NCBI GenBank assembly: GCA_024233215.1
Contig: JACKPW010000001.1
Location: forward strand, 248,001 to 312,000
Direction: 5' to 3'
Origin: Verrucomicrobiales bacterium
Lineage (GTDB): Bacteria > Verrucomicrobiota > Verrucomicrobiia > Limisphaerales > J093
Length of the DNA: 64,000 bases
The translations under genes and the position numbers were made by a program. Shown here piece by piece: positions 33,645-41,637 of this stretch (the first letter of the stretch is position 1; the number at the start of each line of letters is the position of its first letter). The notes beneath the pieces are model-generated. The model did not search any database. It saw only the letters and a program-made list of their open reading frames with translations, and was not told the DNA's origin.

Positions 33645-34580
33645 TCAGCGCGTCTTGTCCTCCTTCAGGCCCGCCAGTTCCTCCGGCGTCGCCCGACGCA
33701 CGCAGCGGAAGCCACAATAGTCCGTGTAGAAACAGGCGTCACTATCCCCGGTGCGCTCGCCCTGTCGAAAGCCCGCCCGGCACATGTCGACACTCGACTT
33801 CCACGAACCACCCCGCAGCACGCGTTTCACGTCCCTGCCCGTGTTGGGCGGTCCGGTGGGGTCTGTTTCCGGGCTTCCGGCATAATACGTCGGGCTGTAG
33901 ACATCTTCACACCACTCGGAGACGTTCCCGTACAGGTCGTGAATGCCCCAGGAGTTGGGCTTCTTCCCACCCACCGGATGGGTCTGTTCCCCGGCGTTGT
34001 CGGCGAACCAGGCATACTGACGCAACCGGTCCGGAGCCCCGAAGTCGTAGGGCCCGGGACTCCCGGCACGGCAGGCAAATTCCCATTCCGCCTCGGTTGG
34101 CAGGCGATAGCCGTTGGCCGTGTAATCGCAGTCCCAATCCGCCGTCTTCTCGTCGTAGCAGGGCGTCAGGTCCTCGAGCAGGGAGCGCTCGTTGCAGTAT
34201 CGTTTGGCGTCCTGCCAACGGAGGCGTTCAACGGGCAGCGCGGAATCGCCCTGCCAATGGGAGGGATTGGGAAGCTGGGCCTGGACGAACATCGCCTGGG
34301 TCACTTCAAACTTGTCAACGAGGAATCCAGTGACCTTGACGCGATGGACGGGAGCCTCATCCGCATTCCCCCGGTCGCTGCCCATGAGAAACTCGCCGTC
34401 CGGGAGGGAGATCATGGCGATTCCGGATTTCGTGGTGACCTCGAAAGGCTTCGCCCGCGAACCGGGCCCGTTGCTGGACGGTTCGGAGGTTGCCTGGTCC
34501 GGCGCACCCGGTGTGCAGCCGCCAAGTGCCGCCAGCAGCAGGCCCCCGACCAGCAGCGCAGGTCCATGCGACGCGCGCAT
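33645..34580 (-). CDS. SUMF1-family lipoprotein, paralogue of the one at 29.8 kb
   Basis: I start at ATG 34578-34580 (311 aa), which gives a lipoprotein signal ending LLLAALGGC and couples translation to the upstream gene through a TGATG overlap. The domain is clear: ISLPDGEFLMGSDRGNADEAP, RLPTEAEWEFACRAGS, NSWGIHDLYGNVSEWCEDVY, RVLRGGSWKSSVDMCRAGFR and YCGFRCVRRATPEEL. Identity with the lipoprotein at 29757-30674 is high around DGLTPCYD/EDLTPCYD and GFRCVRR, so they are recent paralogues. The shared cysteines are candidates for metal or disulfide formation. The gene is cotranscribed with a TolB-like periplasmic protein. Formylglycine-generating activity is not established. Confidence 0.88.
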   Translation of the reverse strand: MRASHGPALLVGGLLLAALGGCTPGAPDQATSEPSSNGPGSRAKPFEVTTKSGIAMISLPDGEFLMGSDRGNADEAPVHRVKVTGFLVDKFEVTQAMFVQAQLPNPSHWQGDSALPVERLRWQDAKRYCNERSLLEDLTPCYDEKTADWDCDYTANGYRLPTEAEWEFACRAGSPGPYDFGAPDRLRQYAWFADNAGEQTHPVGGKKPNSWGIHDLYGNVSEWCEDVYSPTYYAGSPETDPTGPPNTGRDVKRVLRGGSWKSSVDMCRAGFRQGERTGDSDACFYTDYCGFRCVRRATPEELAGLKEDKTR

Positions 34581-35698
34581 CAAGGCTGGCCCCCCTGCGG
34601 CCCGCCGGGCACGAACCAGTCGGATTCCTTGTTGCTCAGCCCATTTTCCGTGAGTTGCAGCACGGTGGTCGCTCCGGGACGTTCCAGGTCCACCACACCC
34701 TCGCCTTCCGCCGAAACCGCCCAAATGTCCCAGCCGGCGGCATACACGCCGACGATCTCGCAGGCGGACTGAAAGGTCCCCGGCTTGGTCGGATCCCCCT
34801 TGCTGGCCGGGCCCAGACTCAGACTCACATAGCGGCTGTCGGGGGACCAGTCCACGTGGTAGGTCTCATGGGTGGAATGCTGAATCCGCCGGCGGCGCGG
34901 TCCCACGGTCGGCGTGTCAGACTCCAGATCGATGGGGGCGAGCGCCACTTCGTGGTCGCCCGGTCCCCAGGCGATCTGGGTGCCGTCGGGGCTCAGGCAC
35001 GGTCGGCAGCCGGGAATGTTCAGGTTCACAATCCGGTCGCCGTCCGCCTGAATGGCGAGAATCGCGTGGTCATACCCCATCCCCGCATGCACGGTGGAGA
35101 CGATCCATTTCCCGTTCGGAGCAAAGCTGGGATTGTAAAGGTGATGCAGGTTCGCGCTGTTCGGATGCGGGGTGATCCGCCGGGTCGCGAGATCGTAGAA
35201 GCTTATGCCCTTCGTGTAGTAATCGATCACGTTGAACTTGGGATACTCCTGCGGCAGGAATCCCAGGATCTTCCCGCTCGGCCCCCAAAACGGCTCCCGC
35301 GCGTGGTCCGCCACCTGGATCCGGCCGGTACCGTCAAGATTCATGATCCAAAGACTGCGGACCGCATCGCGGCCCTCCCCGTCGTCCACCGAGAAACACA
35401 AACGGGTTCCATCGGGCGAAACCTGCGGGTAATGCTCATGCTGGAGCGGGGTGCGGGTCAGGTTGGTGGGCTGGGAACCGTCGGCGTTCATCACGTAGAT
35501 CTCCCAGTTCCCGTCGACGTAGCATTCCCAGGCGATCTTGAAGCGGGACGCCGCCAGTTGCTCACGGAGGGAGACCTGGGCGTGGGAAGCGACACAGAGG
35601 GTCATTCCGACCAACAAGGCCGCGAACGCCGCCACCCGTCGAGGGCCTCTGCTTTTGCCGCCCGCCCGGAGGGGGGAACCCGAAACGCAGTTTTGCAT
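34580..35698 (-). CDS. Exported TolB-like/PD40 beta-propeller protein
   Basis: A 372-residue protein with a Sec signal peptide (AAFAALLVGMTLCVASHAQ). PD40-type repeats are visible: WEIYVMNADGSQPTNLT, HYPQVSPDGTRLCFSVDD, SLWIMNLDGTGRIQ, NPSFAPNGKWIVSTV, RPCLSPDGTQIAWGPG and HVDWSPDSRYVSLSL. These build a beta-propeller like the C-terminal domain of TolB. It lacks the TolB N-terminal domain and is far from any tol operon, so TolB itself is not claimed. Similar propellers in this phylum are often placed with sulfatases or polysaccharide enzymes. Its stop codon overlaps the start of the SUMF1-like lipoprotein, so the two act or are at least made together. Confidence 0.85.
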   Translation of the reverse strand: MQNCVSGSPLRAGGKSRGPRRVAAFAALLVGMTLCVASHAQVSLREQLAASRFKIAWECYVDGNWEIYVMNADGSQPTNLTRTPLQHEHYPQVSPDGTRLCFSVDDGEGRDAVRSLWIMNLDGTGRIQVADHAREPFWGPSGKILGFLPQEYPKFNVIDYYTKGISFYDLATRRITPHPNSANLHHLYNPSFAPNGKWIVSTVHAGMGYDHAILAIQADGDRIVNLNIPGCRPCLSPDGTQIAWGPGDHEVALAPIDLESDTPTVGPRRRRIQHSTHETYHVDWSPDSRYVSLSLGPASKGDPTKPGTFQSACEIVGVYAAGWDIWAVSAEGEGVVDLERPGATTVLQLTENGLSNKESDWFVPGGPQGGQP

Positions 35699-35802
35699 GC
35701 CGGCAGGCTAGCGACGTGTCAGGGCCTTTTCGAGCCCCGTTTTGGGACCCTGGATATTTCCGGCAGCTCGACTTCGAGGCCGGTGCTGGTAGGGTGGCGG
35801 CG

Positions 35803-36999
35803 ATGAGTTTTGTCAGCGAGTTCAACGCCCTGCCTCTCGCACGCTTGCTTGACCGGGCGCGTTCGGCGGATGCCCCGTCGGTTTCGGAGAGCCTCCGGCG
35901 GAGTGATCGTACGCTCGCGGACTTCGCCACGTTGCTCTCACCGGAAGCGGCCGGGCGACTTGAGAAGATGGGGCGCCGGGCCCAGGCCTTGACCCGGCAG
36001 CGGTTCGGGCGGGTCATCCGCCTGTTCGCGCCGCTGTATTTGTCCAACGAGTGCATCAACAACTGCCGCTACTGCGGGTTCTCCCGTGACAACCCGATCC
36101 TGCGCGTCACGTTGTCGGTGGAGGAGATCCGGGCAGAGGCAAGCGCCCTGATGGAACAGGGCTTCCGTAATCTCCTGCTGGTGGCCGGGGAACACCCCCG
36201 ATTCGTCTCCAACGGCTATCTCCGCGACTGTGTGGCCGCGCTCCACGAGCAAACCCCCGGGGTTTCGCTGGAGGTCGGCCCCATGGAGACGGAGGACTAC
36301 CGGCCCTTGGTGGAGGCCGGGGCGGAGGGATTGGTGGTGTATCAGGAGACCTACGACCGCGAGGTCTATTCCGCGATGCATACGGCCGGTCCCAAACGCA
36401 ACTTCGACTGGCGGCTCGAAACTCCGGAAAGAGCGCATGCCGCCGGGTTTCGCCGGCTTGGCATCGGGGCGTTGTATGGTCTCGCCGACTGGCGGTCCGA
36501 AGCCATTTGCGTGGCGGCGCATGCGGCGCATCTGCTTCGGCATTGCTGGAAGGCGCAGGTCACGATTTCCGTGCCCCGGCTGCGGCCCTGCGCGGGTTCG
36601 TTCCAGCCACTGACGCAGCTCACCGACCGCGAAATGGTCCAGTTGATCTGCGCTTATCGGTTGATGTTCCCCGACGTGGGGTTGGTGCTTTCCACGCGGG
36701 AACCGGCCCGCTTGCGCGACGGACTGTTGCCGCTTGGCATCACGCTGGTGAGTGCCGGCAGCCACACCGAGCCGGGCGGCTATACCGGCGCCGGTGCCGG
36801 GCAGGTGCATCGGACGGAGCGGGGACGGATCGTGGAACTCGGGGCGAGCGAATGGGCGGGGATCGAGGGCGCCGGCCCCACGGCGACCGGACAGTTCAAC
36901 ATTGCCGACGAGCGGTCCGCGGGGCAGGTGGCGGAACGCATCCGGGATCTCGGCTATGAACCGGTGTGGAAGGACTGGGACGCGGCGCTGAGTGCTTAG
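35803..36999 (+). CDS. thiH: 2-iminoacetate synthase ThiH (radical SAM)
   Basis: The start is ATG 35803 with AGGGTGGCGG upstream (398 aa). The radical-SAM CX3CX2C cluster is Cys84, Cys88 and Cys91 in NECINNCRYCGFSRDN, and the ThiH/BATS-type C-terminal region (ISVPRLRPCAGSF ... STREPARLRDGLLPLGITLVSAGS) is complete. ThiH cleaves tyrosine to p-cresol and dehydroglycine (2-iminoacetate), which feeds thiazole synthesis by ThiG. Length and motifs are standard. thiS follows after 9 bp; thiG, thiF and thiE are not in the window, so they must be elsewhere. The 104 bp upstream contain no TPP riboswitch that I can recognise, so regulation is unclear. Confidence 0.93.
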   Translation: MSFVSEFNALPLARLLDRARSADAPSVSESLRRSDRTLADFATLLSPEAAGRLEKMGRRAQALTRQRFGRVIRLFAPLYLSNECINNCRYCGFSRDNPILRVTLSVEEIRAEASALMEQGFRNLLLVAGEHPRFVSNGYLRDCVAALHEQTPGVSLEVGPMETEDYRPLVEAGAEGLVVYQETYDREVYSAMHTAGPKRNFDWRLETPERAHAAGFRRLGIGALYGLADWRSEAICVAAHAAHLLRHCWKAQVTISVPRLRPCAGSFQPLTQLTDREMVQLICAYRLMFPDVGLVLSTREPARLRDGLLPLGITLVSAGSHTEPGGYTGAGAGQVHRTERGRIVELGASEWAGIEGAGPTATGQFNIADERSAGQVAERIRDLGYEPVWKDWDAALSA

Positions 37000-37008
37000 A
37001 GGACGATC

Positions 37009-37218
37009 ATGACACAAGCGACAATCATTGCGAACGGTCAGGAGGTGGCGGCCGCGCTGCCCTGCACGATCGAGGAGTTTCTGGTGGCGCAGAACCAATT
37101 GCCCCGAAGCGTGGTGGTGGAGCATAACGGCGAGGCGGTGGCCCCCTCCGAGTTCAGCACCCGTCCGCTCGCGGCCGGCGACCGGTTGGAAATCGTCCGG
37201 ATCGTGGCGGGGGGCTGA
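37009..37218 (+). CDS. thiS: Sulfur carrier protein ThiS
   Basis: A 69-residue ubiquitin-like protein ending in the required Gly-Gly (RIVAGG). The fold is seen in IIANGQEVAAALPCTIEEFL, VVVEHNGEAV and GDRLEIVRIV. ThiS is adenylylated and thiocarboxylated at the C-terminal Gly and donates sulfur to the thiazole ring. It follows thiH by 9 bp, forming a two-gene unit. The alternative, MoaD, is less likely because of the thiH neighbour. It ends 9 bp from the convergent UbiA gene. Confidence 0.9.
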   Translation: MTQATIIANGQEVAAALPCTIEEFLVAQNQLPRSVVVEHNGEAVAPSEFSTRPLAAGDRLEIVRIVAGG

Positions 37219-37227
37219 ATCCGCGGC

Positions 37228-38103
37228 TCAGGTGGCCGGCACGTGGCGTTGCGCAAACAACGCCAGGCAGAACAGCGCCCCGAACGGGGGCAGGAACGCG
37301 AGGGTCATTCCCGCCACGGCGAGGAAATCCACGATGATGATGCCCGCCAGGAGACCGGACACCGTGAACGCCGGGCTGGCGGGTGGTCGCCGCAGGAGGT
37401 GGTGGACGAACGGGAGCACCCAGACTGTCAGCACCAGGCTCACCGAGAAGGCACGTTCCCGGGCAATCCCGTCATTGGCCACCCAGGCCAGCAGCACGGG
37501 GGCGGCCAGGAACAGGACGGGCCACCAGGGCGCCGGACTTTCCAGCGTTTCATTCCGGGCAACAAAGCTGAGTCCCGCCACGTAGAGCGCCAGGACCAGG
37601 CCGCACCACACCGCCATGCCGCGAATCCCTTCGGTGGCGGCCGAGGCCGCCACGAGATAAAGCAGAAAACGGCAGCCGGCAATGAGCAACACTCCGAGCG
37701 GCGTGCGCTTGTGGATCAGGTTGTAGGCCAGCGCGGCGAGTGCCAGCAACACCGCGAACACGAAGGAGGTCCATCCCAGCAGCGCGAGGGTGGTCGTGCC
37801 GAACGCCAGCAGACCGTAACCCCACTGCCACACCCGTGGCTCGCTGATTTCCCCTGCCGGTATCGGGCGCCCGGCCCGCGTGGCCCGGTCGAAGTCCACG
37901 TCCATCGCGTCATTCAGGAACATGCCTCCCAGATACACCGCCGTGCTACCCAGACACAGGGCAAGGAACGCTCCGAACGGTCCGCCGCCACCCAGCAACC
38001 AGCCCGCGAGACAGTTGGACCAGACGGTCGGCAGGTTCGACACGCGGCCGAGTCGGGCAAAGGTGCTCAGAGCACCCGGTTGAGTGCTGGCAGATTGCAT
38101 CAT
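37228..38103 (-). CDS. UbiA-family prenyltransferase (membrane)
   Basis: I start at ATG 38101-38103 (291 aa; a second ATG follows at once). About eight hydrophobic helices are visible. The first Asp-rich motif is NDAMDVDFDRATRAGRPIPAG, the UbiA signature for binding prenyl diphosphate through magnesium, and ARLGRVSNLPTVWSNCLAGW precedes it. The enzyme moves prenyl groups onto aromatic or other acceptors (quinone, heme, lipid or tetraether-type precursors); the acceptor cannot be told from sequence. It is divergent from the penicillin-acylase-family gene, with 114 bp between, and convergent with thiS. A second Asp-rich motif is weak, so confidence in the catalytic assignment is moderate. Confidence 0.82.
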   Translation of the reverse strand: MMQSASTQPGALSTFARLGRVSNLPTVWSNCLAGWLLGGGGPFGAFLALCLGSTAVYLGGMFLNDAMDVDFDRATRAGRPIPAGEISEPRVWQWGYGLLAFGTTTLALLGWTSFVFAVLLALAALAYNLIHKRTPLGVLLIAGCRFLLYLVAASAATEGIRGMAVWCGLVLALYVAGLSFVARNETLESPAPWWPVLFLAAPVLLAWVANDGIARERAFSVSLVLTVWVLPFVHHLLRRPPASPAFTVSGLLAGIIIVDFLAVAGMTLAFLPPFGALFCLALFAQRHVPAT

Positions 38104-38217
38104 GGCCGGCGGCGGGCGAAAGCAAAGCAGGCCAGGGCAGGGCAGGCAATCACGCAGGTGGGTTGCGGGGAATGGAAATCGACTGGACTGCCCGTCTCGT
38201 TCCCGCATTGTCCCCGC

Positions 38218-40668
38218 ATGAGTCCGCCTGATCACCTGACACGAACGATGGGGTGTTTCGCCCTGGGGATGGTTCTGGCGGCGAACGCCATGGCTGACCC
38301 GGCGACTGGCTGGGGACGGGTCGAGCTGATCCGTGACCGTTGGGGAACGCCACACGTGTTCTCGGATACAGACGAAGGCGCCATGTACGGACTCGCCTAC
38401 GCCGTCGCGGAGGATCGCCTGTACCAGATGAACTTCAACCTGCGGTTGATGCAGGGTCGGCTGGCGGAGGCGGTGGGGGACCTCCCCAAACGTCAACAGC
38501 GGTCCTACGGTCCGAACTCCGCCGTGGAGGAAGACCGGTTGATGCGCACCCTGGGCTTCGCGCGGCAGGCGGAGCGCGCCGTGGAGCGGTTGTCCCCAGC
38601 CAGCCGCACTTTGCTTCGGGCTTATGCCAGCGGCGTGAATGACTTCGTGGCCGCGAACCGGGATCACCTCCATCCGCTGTTCGGCCGGCAGGGCTGGGCT
38701 CCGGAGCCGTGGAAGGAGGCGGACTGCCTGCTTTCGTGGTGGCAGGTCGCCCGGTTCTTTTCCAGCGATGGGCTGCGCGATCTCTGGTCGTTGAAACAGG
38801 AAAACGTCCCGACCCGGGCGATGCTTCCGCAGCGAGATCTCGTGATCGACGACGAAGCGGCCGTGGTCCGACGCGAGGACGTGTCGCAGGAGTGGATTGA
38901 CCGCACCCTGGAGTTCATGCGCGTCCACGGTCTGGCTCCCGATGCCGCGACGGATCGGGAGGCGCCGGGACCCAAGTTCAGTCATGCGTGGGTGATCGGT
39001 GGAAGGTACACCACCACCGGGGCCGCGGTGTTGGTAAGCGACCCTCAAACGCCGGTCTGGAATCCGTCGCTTTTCCACGAGTTTCACGTGGTGGGCGCCA
39101 GCTTCAATGTTCGCGGCATGGGGGTGCCGGGAAGCCCGTTCGTGCTGATCGGTTTCAACCAACACGTCGCCTGGGGTGTGACCGCGCTCGGCGCGGACCA
39201 GGCGGACCTGTTCCTGCTCAAGACCGATCCCGGCAGGCCGGACCAGTACCAGATCGATGGGAATTGGCGGGACATGGACGTGCGGGAGGAGACCCTGCTG
39301 GTGGCAAACGACGAACCCCGACGGTTGCGGGTTCGCGAGACGGCGTTCGGTCCCGTGGTCAGCGAGTTTGCACTGGGCCGTCGGGATGAGGAGGTCTCCG
39401 TGAAACGGGTGCCGCTGTGCGAGGACGCCACCGAAACGCACGAGGCCGGATTCGCCATGATGCGGGCCGGTTCGGCCAGGGAGTTCCTGTCGGCACTGGC
39501 AGACTGGCGTTTTCCTTCCGCCAACTGCGTCTTCGGCGACCGGGCCGGGGACATCGGTTACTCAACGGTGGGGGCGATTCCCGTGAGGGCTGCCGGTTCA
39601 CCGAAGTTGAACACGGCCCACGACGGCTCGCTCTCGGCAAACGACTGGCAGGGCTTCGTTCCCGGGGATCTGTTGCCCCAGGTGCTGAATCCCAAACGGG
39701 GCTACCTGGTAACCGCGAACCATCGCAGCATCCAGTCGTTCTACCGCCTGACGCTCGGTAACAGCACGGGTTCGGCCGGCGACACCGACCGCGGGTGGCG
39801 GATCAAGCAGCGGATTCAGGCCGCCCTGGCGGAGGGAGACAGGCTCAAACCGGAGGACGTACTGGCCATGCAATCGGACGCCGTCAACGCGGTGAAACGC
39901 GCGATTCTCAAGGTGGGCTACCATTTGCGAGATCGGCAGGGGTACGTCTTCAGTGCGTCCGCGGCCCGGGCACTGGAATACCTGGAAGACTGGTACGCGG
40001 CGGGGGCGGGATCGGAAACCGGAGTGCGAGGGACCGAGGTGGCGAATCAAATGAACGTCCTTTTCCGGGTCATGGCGGAACCCCTCGCGGCGACCTACGG
40101 TGGCGGCGTGTCGGGACTCGTATTCGCGATGAAGACGCTGACGCAGCGAGTCGAGTCGGAGCCGGCCGCACCGTTCGGCGAGCAGGAAAGCGCCTTTATC
40201 GACCGAACTCTGGCACAAGCGTGGCAGGCCTGCCTCGCCAATTACGGTCCTGACCCGGCACGCTGGGTCGAGGCTGCAAGCAGGGCAGGGCAGGGGAGCC
40301 GGCTCGGCTATATGGAGAGCCTGTCAGGTTACCCCGCCCTGGACGATGATTGGAGCATCCAGCGTCCCCTGCTCCGCGTGCTGGATGGCGGGACGATCCA
40401 GGCCCAACCGGGACAGTCCTACACCCAGTTCGTTCCGCTGCACGATCCGGACCAGGCGCTGAGCCTGTTGCCGCCCGGGCCGTCCGAAAATCCCGCAAGC
40501 CCGTTTCGATTCAGCAACCTCGCCGACTGGTCTGCCGGAGCATTGCACCCGGCACCGCTCTCGAGGACCGCAGTGTCTCGCCTGGCCGCCTCCTTGAGGC
40601 TGCTGAGCGGCGCGGAACCCCGTGCTGCCAAACCTGGCGAGGCACCGCCGCGGGTTGGCCGCCGGTAG
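38218..40668 (+). CDS. Penicillin-acylase-family (Ntn) hydrolase, exported
   Basis: The start is ATG 38218 (816 aa), with a signal peptide CFALGMVLAANAMA. The alpha chain begins RVELIRDRWGTPHVFSDTDEGAMYGLAYAVAEDRLYQMNF. The beta-chain nucleophile is Ser255 in KFSHAWVIGG, preceded by a Pro/Lys-rich spacer, the site where the precursor is self-cleaved. LIGFNQHVAWGVTALGAD and ANHRSIQSFYR are typical oxyanion-hole/C-terminal elements. This family includes penicillin, cephalosporin and acyl-homoserine-lactone acylases, so the amide substrate is open; quorum-quenching or amide turnover are both possible. It is a single gene divergent from ubiA. The frame is open far upstream because of the antisense gene, and that extension is not coding. 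Confidence 0.88.
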   Translation: MSPPDHLTRTMGCFALGMVLAANAMADPATGWGRVELIRDRWGTPHVFSDTDEGAMYGLAYAVAEDRLYQMNFNLRLMQGRLAEAVGDLPKRQQRSYGPNSAVEEDRLMRTLGFARQAERAVERLSPASRTLLRAYASGVNDFVAANRDHLHPLFGRQGWAPEPWKEADCLLSWWQVARFFSSDGLRDLWSLKQENVPTRAMLPQRDLVIDDEAAVVRREDVSQEWIDRTLEFMRVHGLAPDAATDREAPGPKFSHAWVIGGRYTTTGAAVLVSDPQTPVWNPSLFHEFHVVGASFNVRGMGVPGSPFVLIGFNQHVAWGVTALGADQADLFLLKTDPGRPDQYQIDGNWRDMDVREETLLVANDEPRRLRVRETAFGPVVSEFALGRRDEEVSVKRVPLCEDATETHEAGFAMMRAGSAREFLSALADWRFPSANCVFGDRAGDIGYSTVGAIPVRAAGSPKLNTAHDGSLSANDWQGFVPGDLLPQVLNPKRGYLVTANHRSIQSFYRLTLGNSTGSAGDTDRGWRIKQRIQAALAEGDRLKPEDVLAMQSDAVNAVKRAILKVGYHLRDRQGYVFSASAARALEYLEDWYAAGAGSETGVRGTEVANQMNVLFRVMAEPLAATYGGGVSGLVFAMKTLTQRVESEPAAPFGEQESAFIDRTLAQAWQACLANYGPDPARWVEAASRAGQGSRLGYMESLSGYPALDDDWSIQRPLLRVLDGGTIQAQPGQSYTQFVPLHDPDQALSLLPPGPSENPASPFRFSNLADWSAGALHPAPLSRTAVSRLAASLRLLSGAEPRAAKPGEAPPRVGRR

Positions 40669-40713
40669 CTGCTCCGTCTTCCACCAACTCAAAGACGGTG
40701 CGAAATAACCGGG

Positions 40714-41457
40714 TTAGGGCCGTCGGCTGGTCGGTCGGCGGCGGAGGCCATTTTGGATCCAGAGCCTCCACACCATCATAAGTGCTTCACGCACAATGCC
40801 ATGAGACATCTTTGAAGTACCCTGAAACCGGTCGGTGAACGTGATGGGGATCTCGGTCACTCGGAAACCGGTCCGCCAGAGTTTGTGCGTCATCTCAATC
40901 TGAAAGCTGTAGCCATTCGAGCGGACCGCATCGAGGTCGATGGTGGCAAGCGCCTCCCGCCGGAAGCACTTGAACCCGCTGGTCGGATCGCTGAAGGGCA
41001 TTCCCGTAACCATCCGGACGTAGCGTGCGGCGCCCAGGCTCAGCATCAGACGGCCCAACGGCCAGTTGATGACGCGGATGCCATTGACGTAGCGGGAACC
41101 CAACACCAGGTCGGCGTCGTTGGCCGCCTTGAGGAAGCGCGGGATGTCGTCGGGGTTGTGGGAGAAGTCGCCGTCCATCTCCAGGATGAAGTCGTAGTGA
41201 CGCCGAAGGGCCCAGGAGAAGCCGGCGCAGTAGGCACGGCCGAGTCCGTCCTTGTCACAACGATGCAGCACCGCCAGGCGCGGATTGGCGTCGGCCAGTT
41301 CGTCAGCCAGGGCGCCGGTGCCATCGGGTGAATTGTCATCCACAACGAGCAGGTCGACCGGGCCGGGCAGTGCCAGGACGCGCGCCACGAGCGGGCGGAG
41401 GTTCTCGCGCTCGTTGTAGGTGGGCACGATGATCAGGGCGTTACTCTGGCTCTGCAT
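40714..41457 (-). CDS. Family 2 glycosyltransferase, dolichol/polyprenol-phosphate mannose synthase type
   Basis: A 247-residue GT-A enzyme. The nucleotide-sugar site is ALIIVPTYNERENLRPLV and DLLVVDDNSPDGTGALADELA; the metal motif is DFILEMDGDFSHNPDDIP; the acceptor loop is VLGSRYVNG and SDPTSGFKCFRREAL. These match Dpm1-like enzymes that move a hexose from a nucleotide sugar to polyprenyl phosphate on the cytoplasmic face. The C-terminus lacks a transmembrane tail, as in the soluble subgroup. Its 180-bp upstream region is unusually AT-rich at 41588-41616 and probably holds the promoter. A separate gene in a mixed neighbourhood; sugar specificity (mannose or glucose) is not decided. Confidence 0.9.
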   Translation of the reverse strand: MQSQSNALIIVPTYNERENLRPLVARVLALPGPVDLLVVDDNSPDGTGALADELADANPRLAVLHRCDKDGLGRAYCAGFSWALRRHYDFILEMDGDFSHNPDDIPRFLKAANDADLVLGSRYVNGIRVINWPLGRLMLSLGAARYVRMVTGMPFSDPTSGFKCFRREALATIDLDAVRSNGYSFQIEMTHKLWRTGFRVTEIPITFTDRFQGTSKMSHGIVREALMMVWRLWIQNGLRRRPTSRRP

Positions 41458-41587
41458 GGTGGTCGAGGTGGCTTATCGGACCGGACCGCAGGTGGGATCG
41501 CAGCAGGGAGCCTGCCAGCCGGGTGGGGAAGGAAAAGAAAGTGGAACGAAACCAGGCGCCCACGGGCGTTGCCCTTTACGACCCCGG

Positions 41588-41616
41588 GATAATAAAGTAA
41601 ATATAACAATCATTGT
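41588..41616 (-). promoter_or_regulatory. AT-rich block upstream of the glycosyltransferase gene
   Basis: GATAATAAAGTAAATATAACAA and the following bases are strikingly AT-rich for this GC-rich window. On the minus strand they lie about 130-160 bp before the glycosyltransferase start and could contain its promoter (TATTAT and TATATT are -10-like). No spaced -35 element fits well, so this is a weak call. The block sits 22 bp beyond the stop codon of the second signal peptidase. Confidence 0.3.
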
Positions 41617-41637
41617 GCGAAACATGGCTGGCCAAGG

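Noticed and set aside
35699..35802. TPP riboswitch before thiH-thiS
   Set aside because: None of the conserved TPP-aptamer segments could be found in the 104 bp upstream.
37243..38217. Long in-frame extension of the penicillin-acylase frame upstream of ATG 38218
   Set aside because: Antisense to ubiA; low-complexity Arg/Gln/Glu sequence, and the signal peptide begins at 38218.
37228..39441. 737-codon minus frame extending the UbiA gene leftwards of its start
   Set aside because: The part beyond 38103 is antisense to the acylase gene; UbiA homology begins at MMQSAST.
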